Source: an uncultured Paracoccaceae bacterium (GTDB lineage Bacteria > Pseudomonadota > Alphaproteobacteria > Rhodobacterales > Rhodobacteraceae). From it: 8,242 nt of DNA. Below, in pieces: positions 1-5,728 of the stretch. A program made the position numbers and the translations under genes. The notes under the pieces were generated by a model that ran no database searches, was not told the DNA's origin, and saw only the letters and a list, made by a program, of their open reading frames with translations. The stretch lies in assembly GCA_938038825.1 (NCBI GenBank), contig CALHST010000210.1, forward strand, positions 1-8,242. The letters run 5' to 3'. Positions within the stretch are counted from its first letter, which is position 1; each line of letters begins with the position of its first letter.

Positions 1-84
1 GATCGTATGGGCGGACACATCCGGCTGCGGATCTTCGCACGCGGCGAGCCCAAAGCTAAGACTGGCCGCCCATACCCAACGCAT
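1..84 (-). CDS. N-terminus of a small lipoprotein, truncated by the window edge
   Basis: Only the first 28 codons are visible; the reading frame is still open at base 1. The start reads MRWVWAASLSFGLAAC, a compact type II signal peptide: one arginine after the initiator, a hydrophobic core, and the lipobox L-A-A-C with Cys16 as the residue expected to be lipidated. The following residues (EDPQPD) are acidic. From the general sorting rule, Asp at +3 rather than +2 does not clearly retain the protein at the inner membrane, so its final membrane is not decided. The gene lies 6 bases after the glpX stop, in the same frame as glpX (TAA-ACG-CCG-ATG), with no clear Shine-Dalgarno sequence, so translation may depend on ribosomes finishing glpX. 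The mature domain is outside the window and no function can be given. The start and signal peptide are well supported; identity is unknown. Confidence 0.6.
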   Translation of the reverse strand, partial: MRWVWAASLSFGLAACEDPQPDVSAHTI

Positions 85-90
85 CGGCGT

Positions 91-1053
91 TTAGGAAACT
101 GGGTTGCGATAGCTCATGCGCCGGACGGACCCCGTTTTTGACCGCATCAGCAGAGTTTCGCAGGTCACCCAACCGGGTTCGCGTTGAATGCCCGGCAGCA
201 AAGTCCCGCCAGTTACACCTGTTGCCGCGAAAATCACGTCTGACGTGCACATATCATCACGGGCGTAGACCCGATCCAGATCGGTAATGCCTGCTTTTGC
301 AGCGCGACCGCGTTCATCGTCATTGCGAAAGGTCAGTCGACCCCACATTTGACCACCCATGCATTTCAGCGCAGCTGCCGCCAAAACGCCTTCGGGTGCG
401 CCGCCGCTGCCCATATACATGTCGATACCAGTAGACGGTTCCGCGCAATGCATGACGCCCGCCACATCACCGTCAGTGATCAAGCGGATAGAGGCCCCTG
501 TGGATCGGATCTCGGCGACCATGGCATCGTGGCGTGGGCGTTCCAGCACACACACTGTGATGTCTTTTGGGGCGCAGCCTTTGGCATTGGCCATGGCAGA
601 AATGCGCGTGGCCGGTGGCATATCCATTGTCACCACGTCTTTTTCATAACCGGGACCAATTGCCAGCTTGTCCATATAGACGTCCGGGGCATGCAGCATG
701 GTGCCTTTGGGCCCCATGGCGATTACGGTCAGTGCGTTTGGCATGTCTTTGGCGGTAAGCGTTGTGCCTTCCAGTGGGTCCAGTGCGATATCCACACCGG
801 GGCCGTTGCCTGTTCCGACTTCTTCACCAATGTACAGCATTGGTGCTTCGTCGCGTTCCCCTTCGCCAATGACAACGGTGCCCGCAATTTCCAACTGGTT
901 GAGCTGCTCACGCATGGCGTTGACGGCGGCTTGATCCGCTGCCTTTTCATTACCGCGCCCAATCCATTCAGCACTGGCGATGGCGGCTTGTTCCGCCACG
1001 CGGGCCAAGCCCAAGGAAAGCATGCGGTCGTGAAATTCAGGTTGAGCGATCAT
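91..1053 (-). CDS. glpX: Class II fructose-1,6-bisphosphatase (GlpX)
   Basis: Hydrolyses fructose 1,6-bisphosphate to fructose 6-phosphate and phosphate in the cytosol, for gluconeogenesis; in autotrophic relatives the class II enzyme may also hydrolyse sedoheptulose 1,7-bisphosphate. The protein has 320 residues, the normal length. Family hallmarks are all present: KAAD with Asp40, IGEGERDE at 62-69, the metal-binding DPLEGT at 92-97, DVYMDKLAIGPG at 124-135, CVLERPRH at 168-175, LITDGDVAGV at 191-200, and GSGGAPEGVLAAAA at 216-229 whose Glu221 matches the catalytic glutamate region of the E. coli enzyme. The C-terminus SKTGSVRRMSYRNP is also typical. The ATG at 1053 is preceded by AAGGA (minus strand, 1062-1066) with an 8-base spacer. 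It follows hom by 71 bases on the same strand and is probably cotranscribed with it. No key residue appears to be missing. Confidence 0.97.
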   Translation of the reverse strand: MIAQPEFHDRMLSLGLARVAEQAAIASAEWIGRGNEKAADQAAVNAMREQLNQLEIAGTVVIGEGERDEAPMLYIGEEVGTGNGPGVDIALDPLEGTTLTAKDMPNALTVIAMGPKGTMLHAPDVYMDKLAIGPGYEKDVVTMDMPPATRISAMANAKGCAPKDITVCVLERPRHDAMVAEIRSTGASIRLITDGDVAGVMHCAEPSTGIDMYMGSGGAPEGVLAAAALKCMGGQMWGRLTFRNDDERGRAAKAGITDLDRVYARDDMCTSDVIFAATGVTGGTLLPGIQREPGWVTCETLLMRSKTGSVRRMSYRNPVS

Positions 1054-1124
1054 AAATTCGGTCCTTAAGTGATTTAGTCATTGGCCATAACGGGCCAAAA
1101 CACATCTGCCAAGAATGGTGGCGC

Positions 1125-2411
1125 TCACAGTGCTTCGATACGAATTGCAACGGGGTTTTCTTGCACTACTCCGGTGCTGTCCATGGATGTCATGGCTTCG
1201 TCCAAGGCGGGGCGCGCAGTTTTGTGCGTTACAATGATGACTGTGGCGACGTCTCCGTCGTGTTCCCGTTGGCGCATACGATCAATAGAAATACCAGCAT
1301 CACCCAACGCAGATGCCACTTTGGCCAAGGCGCCGGGTTTGTCTGTCAAAGCCATGCGCAAGTAATACGGTGCTGGCAGCACGGATTGGGCAACGGGTGC
1401 AGCTTCTAGCGTGGCTGCAGGTTGACCAAACACGGGCAGGCGCAACCCACGGGCAATGTCGCAAATATCGCCCATCACAGCGCTGGCTGTCGGGCCTTCT
1501 CCGGCGCCGGGGCCACGCAACACAACTTGTTCCACGGCGTGTCCTTCGACAACAACCATGTTGGTTCCGCCTTCCAGGACGCCCAATGGCGACTGTGCGG
1601 GCACCAAACAGGGCATCATACGCTGTTCCAAGCCACGGCCCGTTTTCTGGGCAACACCCAGCAGTTTGATGCGATAGCCCATGTCAGCTGCATGTGTGAT
1701 GTCATCTAAGGTGACGCGCTGAATGCCTTCGATTTCGATCCCGGCAAAATCAACTTTGGTTCCAAAGGCGATAGAGGACAGCAAAGCCAGCTTATGGGCT
1801 GCATCAATGCCGCCCACGTCCAGATTTGGATCGGCTTCAAGATAGCCAAGCTTGGCGCATTCATCGAACAACACGTTATAGCCTTGTCCAGTGGCTTCCA
1901 TGCGGGTCAAGATATAGTTGCAGGTCCCGTTCATGACGCCCATGACGCGGCTGATTTCGTTCGCGGCCAACCCTTCGGTCAAGGCCTTGATAATGGGAAT
2001 GCCGCCCGCGACCGCGGCCTCGTAGCGGATGTTCGCGTTTTTGCTTTCGGCCAATTCTGCGAGGGCCTGCCCATGCATGGCGAGCATAGCTTTGTTCGCC
2101 GTGACCACATCTTTGCCAGCGGCAAGTGCGGCTTCAGTGGCTGCTTTGGCAGAGCCTTCTGCCCCGCCCATCAATTCGACAAACACATCAACATCATCGC
2201 GGGTTGCCAAGGCGACAGGGTCATCTTCCCAGCCGTAATCCGACAAAGACACGCCGCGATCTTTGGCGCGGCTGCGCGCAGAAACTGCCGAAATTTGGAT
2301 GCTGCGTCCGGTGCGTTTGGTCAAAAGCGCGGCCTGTTGTCGTATGATTTTCACGACTCCGGTGCCAACTGTTCCCAAACCCGCAATCCCAAGGCGAAGT
2401 GGTTGTGTCAT
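1125..2411 (-). CDS. hom: Homoserine dehydrogenase with C-terminal ACT domain
   Basis: Reduces L-aspartate 4-semialdehyde to L-homoserine with NAD(P)H, the branch step to threonine, isoleucine and methionine; cytosolic. Using the ATG at 2411 gives 428 residues, usual for the monofunctional ACT-containing enzyme. Order of domains: Rossmann nucleotide-binding region with GLGTVG at 11-16; the TANKAML motif with catalytic-type Lys107; AGGIPIIK at 135-142; MNGTCNYIL at 160-168; the homoserine dehydrogenase signature GYLEADPNLDVGGIDAAHK at 189-207, with Asp203 and Lys207 in the catalytic positions; and an ACT domain at about 349-428 (TDKPGALAKVASALGDAGIS). ACT domains of this enzyme commonly bind threonine for feedback inhibition; that is family knowledge, not visible here. 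The frame is open to an ATG at 2471, but AAAAGGA at 2419-2425 with a 7-base spacer and the immediate start of the Rossmann fold favour 2411. Confidence 0.96.
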   Translation of the reverse strand: MTQPLRLGIAGLGTVGTGVVKIIRQQAALLTKRTGRSIQISAVSARSRAKDRGVSLSDYGWEDDPVALATRDDVDVFVELMGGAEGSAKAATEAALAAGKDVVTANKAMLAMHGQALAELAESKNANIRYEAAVAGGIPIIKALTEGLAANEISRVMGVMNGTCNYILTRMEATGQGYNVLFDECAKLGYLEADPNLDVGGIDAAHKLALLSSIAFGTKVDFAGIEIEGIQRVTLDDITHAADMGYRIKLLGVAQKTGRGLEQRMMPCLVPAQSPLGVLEGGTNMVVVEGHAVEQVVLRGPGAGEGPTASAVMGDICDIARGLRLPVFGQPAATLEAAPVAQSVLPAPYYLRMALTDKPGALAKVASALGDAGISIDRMRQREHDGDVATVIIVTHKTARPALDEAMTSMDSTGVVQENPVAIRIEAL

Positions 2412-2418
2412 AGGGATA

Positions 2419-2425
2419 TCCTTTT
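2419..2425 (-). promoter_or_regulatory. Ribosome binding site that fixes the hom start
   Basis: On the minus strand this reads AAAAGGA, 7 bases before the ATG at 2411. The alternative in-frame ATG at 2471 has no comparable site and would add a 20-residue charged leader ahead of the Rossmann fold, which is not expected for the family. Confidence 0.7.
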
Positions 2426-2480
2426 CGGCCTGTTCACGCGCGGCAATACCTGCATCGCGCGGGCCTTGCAACGCGCCAAT

Positions 2481-2783
2481 TCAGCGATTTCGGGCGGAGT
2501 CAGGGGTTTTTACGCCTTGGGCGATGCGTTGGCGCGTTTTGCGATCAATGACATCGCCGCGTAAAGCAGCCCCGCGCGCCTTCAAGTCCGCAACGCGGGT
2601 GGTCAATGTGTTTTCTATCGCAACTCGATTGATGCTTTGCCCTTCGGGCAAGTTCAAAATGGGTTCAATCGGAACAAGCTTGGGATAGGGTGTTCCCTTG
2701 ATATCGTCCCCGATCAAGGCGTCCAGTTCGGGAAACTGGGTGCAGGCCGTCATCGGCACAATTAGGATCAGGACACGCCACAT
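2481..2783 (-). CDS. Small conserved lipoprotein upstream of hom
   Basis: The preferred start at 2783 gives 100 residues beginning MWRVLILIVPMTAC: a very short n-region with one arginine, a hydrophobic run, and a lipobox-like M-T-A-C with Cys14 as the lipidated residue. Met at -3 is a tolerated but less usual choice. The mature part (15-100) has no membrane segment. It contains a proline-rich stretch (YPKLVPIEPILNLPEG, 33-48) and then a predicted helical basic region (ENTLTTRVADLKARGAALRGDVIDRK). The pattern resembles a small hypothetical protein I associate with the start of the hom region in Rhodobacterales; no function is known to me. No Shine-Dalgarno sequence is visible. An in-frame ATG at 2843 would add 20 residues ahead of the signal and begins inside an inverted repeat, so I consider it unlikely. 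It is 69 bases upstream of hom on the same strand, probably first gene of that operon. Confidence 0.68.
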   Translation of the reverse strand: MWRVLILIVPMTACTQFPELDALIGDDIKGTPYPKLVPIEPILNLPEGQSINRVAIENTLTTRVADLKARGAALRGDVIDRKTRQRIAQGVKTPDSARNR

Positions 2784-2833
2784 GACGCAGATGTGCCACG
2801 GGTTCAGGGCTGGGGCAAGAGAAGGCTTTTCAT

Positions 2834-2849
2834 CTGAACGCATGTTCAG
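2834..2849. promoter_or_regulatory. Perfect inverted repeat, candidate TetR operator
   Basis: CTGAAC-GCAT-GTTCAG: 6-base arms that match exactly around a 4-base centre. It ends 4 bases before the first possible tetR ATG (2854) and sits in the 70-base divergent region between tetR and the lipoprotein-hom-glpX operon. A further GTTCAG half occurs at 2802-2807. TetR repressors usually bind palindromes in their own divergent intergenic region, so autoregulation is the natural inference. Binding is not shown by the sequence. Confidence 0.45.
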
Positions 2850-2862
2850 TTAAATGCTGCCC

Positions 2863-3450
2863 ATGGCACGCACTGCAGGATCACATTCTGACATAACGGG
2901 ACCTCGGATAGAAAAGGCCGCGTTGCGACTGATCGCTCGCCATGGCTTTGCGGCGGTGTCCATGCGCCAGATCGCGGCCGACGTTGGGGTGCAGGCCGGG
3001 GCCTTGTACAATTATTTGCCGGACAAACAGACATTGCTGGCGCGTCTTATGGTGCGCCATATGGAAGACTTGCTTGACGCGAGTGCGGACTTGTCCGCTG
3101 GCTCTCCAATGCAAAGATTGCAGGACTTTGTCCATTTCCACATCGAACAGAACCTGAACCGGGCAGACGAAGTCTTTGTTGCCTATATGGAATTGCGGAA
3201 CTTGAACGCTGACAATTTCGCAACGGTAGAGCGCCTGCGCAACACCTATGAAGCCAAGTTGGAAGACATTTTGGCCGTCGGCGCCCGCGATGGCACCTTT
3301 ACGTTGGCCGACACGAAAATCACGACGCGCGCAGTGATCGCCATGCTGAATGGCGTGAACACATGGTTCCGGGATGGCGGAGAACTGTCATTGGAATCGG
3401 TGCAAAAAATCTATTGGGATCTGGTTCGTAAATCCGTAACTGTCTTTTAG
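2863..3450 (+). CDS. TetR/AcrR-family transcriptional regulator
   Basis: A 195-residue one-component regulator. The N-terminal DNA-binding domain covers about residues 14-60: a helix (PRIEKAALRLIARHGF) and then the helix-turn-helix VSMRQIAADVGVQAGALYNY at 32-51, followed by LPDKQTLL, all typical of the family. The ligand domain covers about 65-195. Its end (MLNGVNTWFRDGGELS, 161-176) resembles the N/W-xx-W(F/Y)R-x-GG-xLS pattern of TetR proteins that sense acyl-CoA esters (FadR/KstR2-like), so an acyl-CoA ligand is a reasonable but unproved guess; no acyl-CoA gene is beside it. An ATG at 2854 directly follows an in-frame TAA and would add MLP; 2863 is chosen because I recall homologues starting MART-x-GS. 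Neither start has a Shine-Dalgarno sequence. It is divergent from the hom operon and lies 65 bases upstream of a histidine kinase on the same strand. Confidence 0.88.
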   Translation: MARTAGSHSDITGPRIEKAALRLIARHGFAAVSMRQIAADVGVQAGALYNYLPDKQTLLARLMVRHMEDLLDASADLSAGSPMQRLQDFVHFHIEQNLNRADEVFVAYMELRNLNADNFATVERLRNTYEAKLEDILAVGARDGTFTLADTKITTRAVIAMLNGVNTWFRDGGELSLESVQKIYWDLVRKSVTVF

Positions 3451-3460
3451 ATTTTTAATC

Positions 3461-3476
3461 CTTGTTTACTTGTTTG
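3461..3476. repeat. Tandem 8-base direct repeat in the tetR-kinase gap
   Basis: CTTGTTTA followed at once by CTTGTTTG, identical at 7 of 8 positions, inside an AT-rich stretch (3451-3490) between tetR and the kinase gene. It could be part of a kinase promoter, but no -35/-10 pair with normal spacing can be assigned, so I record only the repeat. Confidence 0.3.
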
Positions 3477-3484
3477 ATCTATTG

Positions 3485-3503
3485 ATGAACGCACAAAGTT
3501 CAT
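3485..3503. promoter_or_regulatory. Inverted repeat before the kinase, related to the tetR one
   Basis: ATGAAC-GCACAAA-GTTCAT: perfect 6-base arms with a 7-base centre, ending 12 bases before the kinase ATG and touching its ribosome binding site. It shares TGAACGCA and GTTCA with the repeat at 2834-2849, but the centre is 3 bases longer, so one protein may not grip both in the same way. It may be a second operator or coincidence. Confidence 0.3.
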
Positions 3504-3515
3504 TGGAGAAGGCTC

Positions 3516-4643
3516 ATGGATCCGCAGGATATTGCGCTGCTCGATCTGATCGAACATCCCATATTCGCATTGGAAGCGGACGAAGAGGGCACTCCGCGTT
3601 ATGTGGCTTTTAATGCCTGTGCGCTTTCGATTCTGGGCCGTCCATTAGATGCCATCATCGGGAAAAGTGCGCGTGACGTGTATCCGGGGCATTTGGGTGA
3701 AACGGCGATGCGGCATCATAAGAAAATGCTGCTGACTGGAACGGCCAAAAGTTATGAGATTTTGTTGCCGTTTGGGTCTGAACAAAGATTGGTTCGCACG
3801 TCTTTGCGCCCAGTTCTTGACAAACACGGGCGTGCAATACGGCTTATCGGAACGTCGACGGATGTTACCAGCGAAGTCGTTACAAAAACTGTGCAAGATT
3901 CGGTCGCCAACATCCAACAGGAAATGGAAGAATTTGTCAGTCTTGCGGCCCATGATTTGCGCACCCCCATGCGCCACATCAATGTGATTGCGGATATGTT
4001 GCGCGATGGGTTTCAGGATCTGGGTGATGGCAAGCTTGAACTGATTGATATGCTGGAAAGCGTCGGCACCAAATCCATGTCGCTGATTGGCGACATCCTG
4101 CGCCATGCGGACGCGACCACCGCGAAAGAGCAAAAGGCCGAGTTTAGCCTGACGGAAGTGATCAAAGACATTATGGGGCTGTTGGACCCTATTGGGAAAT
4201 GTGTGGTTCATATGCCGGATTGTAAAATCCGTGCGGATCGTCAGGCGGTCCAGATTATTTTGCGCAACCTTGTTGATAATGCCGTGAAACATGGGGCGTC
4301 TGATGACCATTCCTGGATCGATTCCGTGCCCTTGACCCTGCGGTTTTCTGTGGCGTCCCCGCACAGGGGGACGCTGGAATTTTCGTTGGAAGACAATGGG
4401 AAAGGCTTTGAAGACCCAGATGTCATGTTCCGCGACAGCCGGGCGCTCAAATCGGAAGGTGGCTTTGGATTGCTGGGAATCCGTCGCCTGTTGCATGCGC
4501 GAAACGGGACATTGACGGCGGAAAACCTGCCGGACGGCACGGGCGCGAAAATCGGGTTCTCTTTGCCGGGCACTATCTTGTCGCTGCAGAATAAGGATCT
4601 GCCGCACCGACAGGGCCCAAAACTTAATGTGCGGGGCGAATAA
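3516..4643 (+). CDS. Soluble PAS-domain sensor histidine kinase
   Basis: A 375-residue kinase with no membrane segment or signal peptide, so it should sense a cytoplasmic or diffusible cue. Order: a PAS/PAC sensor at about 6-117 (HPIFALEAD, then the terminal RLIGTSTDVT); a linker helix; a dimerisation/phosphoacceptor helix with the H-box SLAAHDLRTPMRH at 142-154 and phospho-accepting His146; and a catalytic ATPase domain with N-box NLVDNAVKHG at 251-260, G1 box EDNGKGF at 292-298 and G2-type GGFGLLGI at 315-322. The end (360-375) is a basic tail. All residues needed for autophosphorylation appear present. No response regulator is in the window, so it is an orphan here. GGAG at 3505-3508, 7 bases before the ATG, supports the start. 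Its 3' end overlaps the pirin gene on the other strand by 20 bases. Its signal and partner are unknown. Confidence 0.92.
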   Translation: MDPQDIALLDLIEHPIFALEADEEGTPRYVAFNACALSILGRPLDAIIGKSARDVYPGHLGETAMRHHKKMLLTGTAKSYEILLPFGSEQRLVRTSLRPVLDKHGRAIRLIGTSTDVTSEVVTKTVQDSVANIQQEMEEFVSLAAHDLRTPMRHINVIADMLRDGFQDLGDGKLELIDMLESVGTKSMSLIGDILRHADATTAKEQKAEFSLTEVIKDIMGLLDPIGKCVVHMPDCKIRADRQAVQIILRNLVDNAVKHGASDDHSWIDSVPLTLRFSVASPHRGTLEFSLEDNGKGFEDPDVMFRDSRALKSEGGFGLLGIRRLLHARNGTLTAENLPDGTGAKIGFSLPGTILSLQNKDLPHRQGPKLNVRGE

Positions 4644-5535
4644 AGGTGCCATTGCGCAGGTCTTTCATGGCTTGGTGCAATTCCTCTTGCGTGTTCATCA
4701 CAATGGGGCCGTGCCACGCGACAGGCTCGTCAATGGGTGCACCGGATATCAGCAAAAAACGCGCCCCTTCGAGACCGGCTTGCACGGTCACTTCATCCCC
4801 TGTGCCAAACCGAACCAAGGTACGGTTTCCGGAATAGTCGCGGATATTGACCTCTTCGCCAGCCACCTCTTTTTCCAGCAGAACCCCGGTGGGTGCGGAT
4901 GCATCGGCAAAAGCGGCTTGGCCTTCAAAGACATAGGCAAAGGCGCGGCGATAGGTGTCGATTTTGAAGGTTTTGCGCACGCCTGCCGGGACAAAGATGT
5001 CAAGATATTGCGGATCTGCGGCGATCCCGTCCACGGGCCCCGTTTTTCCCCAAAACGTGCCAACAATGACTTTCACGCGTGTCCCATCATCATCCACGAT
5101 TTCAGGGATTTCTGATCCTTGAACGTCTTGATACCGAGGGGCTGTCATCTTTTGCGCGCCGGGTAAGTTCCCCCAAAGCTGGAACCCATGCATCTGTCCG
5201 GCATCATTCCCTTTGGGCATTTCCTGATGCAAGATGCCAGAGCCGGCCGTCATCCATTGCACGTCACCAGCGCCTAAAGTTCCAGTATTTCCAAGGCTAT
5301 CGCCGTGTTCGACCGTGCCGGACAAGACATAGGTGATCGTTTCGATGCCGCGATGGGGGTGCCAGGGAAACCCTTGCAGAAAATCCTCGGGATGATCGTT
5401 TCGAAAATCATCGAACAACAGGAAGGGATCCAGTTCACTTGGGTCTTGAAAACCAAAAGCCCGATGCAATTTGACGCCAGCGCCTTCCAATGTTGGCGTG
5501 GCTTTGCGCGTTTCCAAAGTAGGGCGAAGCGACAT
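4624..5535 (-). CDS. Pirin-family cupin protein
   Basis: A 303-residue bicupin of the pirin family. Members bind iron; some act as quercetin 2,3-dioxygenases and others as redox-linked regulators, so the reaction here is not decided. The N-terminal cupin carries the metal-site pattern WHPHRGIETITYVLSG at 58-73 with His59 and His61, and GILHQEMP at 100-107 with His103 and Glu105, the four ligands expected from human pirin and E. coli YhhW. FLLFDDF at 38-44 and HGFQLWGNLP at 116-125 are further family marks. The C-terminal cupin covers about 175-285. The open frame extends to 6045, but that part is antisense to the dehydrogenase gene. The ATG at 5535 is preceded by GGAGA (5541-5545, 5-base spacer) and starts exactly where homology does. 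It is convergent and overlapping with the kinase, and divergent from the dehydrogenase. Cytosolic; no signal peptide. Confidence 0.93.
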   Translation of the reverse strand: MSLRPTLETRKATPTLEGAGVKLHRAFGFQDPSELDPFLLFDDFRNDHPEDFLQGFPWHPHRGIETITYVLSGTVEHGDSLGNTGTLGAGDVQWMTAGSGILHQEMPKGNDAGQMHGFQLWGNLPGAQKMTAPRYQDVQGSEIPEIVDDDGTRVKVIVGTFWGKTGPVDGIAADPQYLDIFVPAGVRKTFKIDTYRRAFAYVFEGQAAFADASAPTGVLLEKEVAGEEVNIRDYSGNRTLVRFGTGDEVTVQAGLEGARFLLISGAPIDEPVAWHGPIVMNTQEELHQAMKDLRNGTFIRPAH

Positions 5536-5540
5536 AACAC

Positions 5541-5545
5541 TCTCC
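5541..5545 (-). promoter_or_regulatory. Ribosome binding site that fixes the pirin start
   Basis: GGAGA on the minus strand, 5 bases before the ATG at 5535. It rules in favour of this start over the open frame reaching 6045, which would need 170 extra residues encoded opposite the dehydrogenase gene. Confidence 0.65.
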
Positions 5546-5598
5546 AATTCCGTTTGGTTAAATCGTAAATGATTGCAAATGCGTCCCACGACAATGCC

Positions 5599-5680
5599 TG
5601 CCTGCGCACGGGCGCTCTGCAAAAACAAACGAATGTGAATTGCACTGTTGCTTGTCGTTTTTGAACGGTCAGCGCAGGCA
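5599..5680. repeat. Nested inverted repeats in the pirin-dehydrogenase divergent region
   Basis: Outer arms TGCCTGCGC (5599-5607) and GCGCAGGCA (5672-5680) match exactly over 9 bases. Inside them CAAAAAC (5620-5626) and GTTTTTG (5657-5663) match over 7. The two pairs are in the correct order to stack in one imperfect stem with 12- and 8-base internal loops. A shorter competing pairing of GCGCT (5613-5617) with AGCGC (5671-5675) is possible. This lies in the 193-base gap between two divergent genes. It could be a cis-regulatory or transcript structure, or chance. Confidence 0.4.
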
Positions 5681-5728
5681 ATGGACGTTTTCAAATGCAT
5701 CTGTGGCACATGCGGGAAAGGGCAGAGC

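Noticed and set aside
349..1068. 239-codon open frame on the plus strand opposite glpX
   Set aside because: It is antisense to an unmistakable glpX gene, and its composition (many His, Cys, Trp and Phe) is typical of a shadow frame.
1081..1098. TTGGCC-N6-GGCCAA hairpin between hom and glpX as a terminator
   Set aside because: A six-pair stem with no T-run after it on the minus strand; more likely the operon reads through.
1794..2564. 256-codon open frame on the plus strand opposite hom
   Set aside because: It mirrors the codon pattern of hom and has no recognisable domain or ribosome binding site.
2481..2843. Longer 120-residue version of the lipoprotein starting at 2843
   Set aside because: It puts 20 mostly polar residues before the signal peptide, has no ribosome binding site, and starts within the inverted repeat.
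4602..4634. CCGCAC and GTGCGG pair near the kinase-pirin overlap as a terminator
   Set aside because: Only six pairs around a 21-base loop and no T-run on either side.
3645..4652. 335-codon open frame on the minus strand opposite the histidine kinase
   Set aside because: The kinase frame has all catalytic motifs; the antisense frame is rich in Gln, His and Arg with no domain.
5648..5728. N-terminal extension of the dehydrogenase containing a C-x-C-x-x-C motif
   Set aside because: The motif hints at metal binding, but the Rossmann fold starts at MKVGF, a purine-rich site precedes that ATG, and neither upstream ATG has a ribosome binding site.
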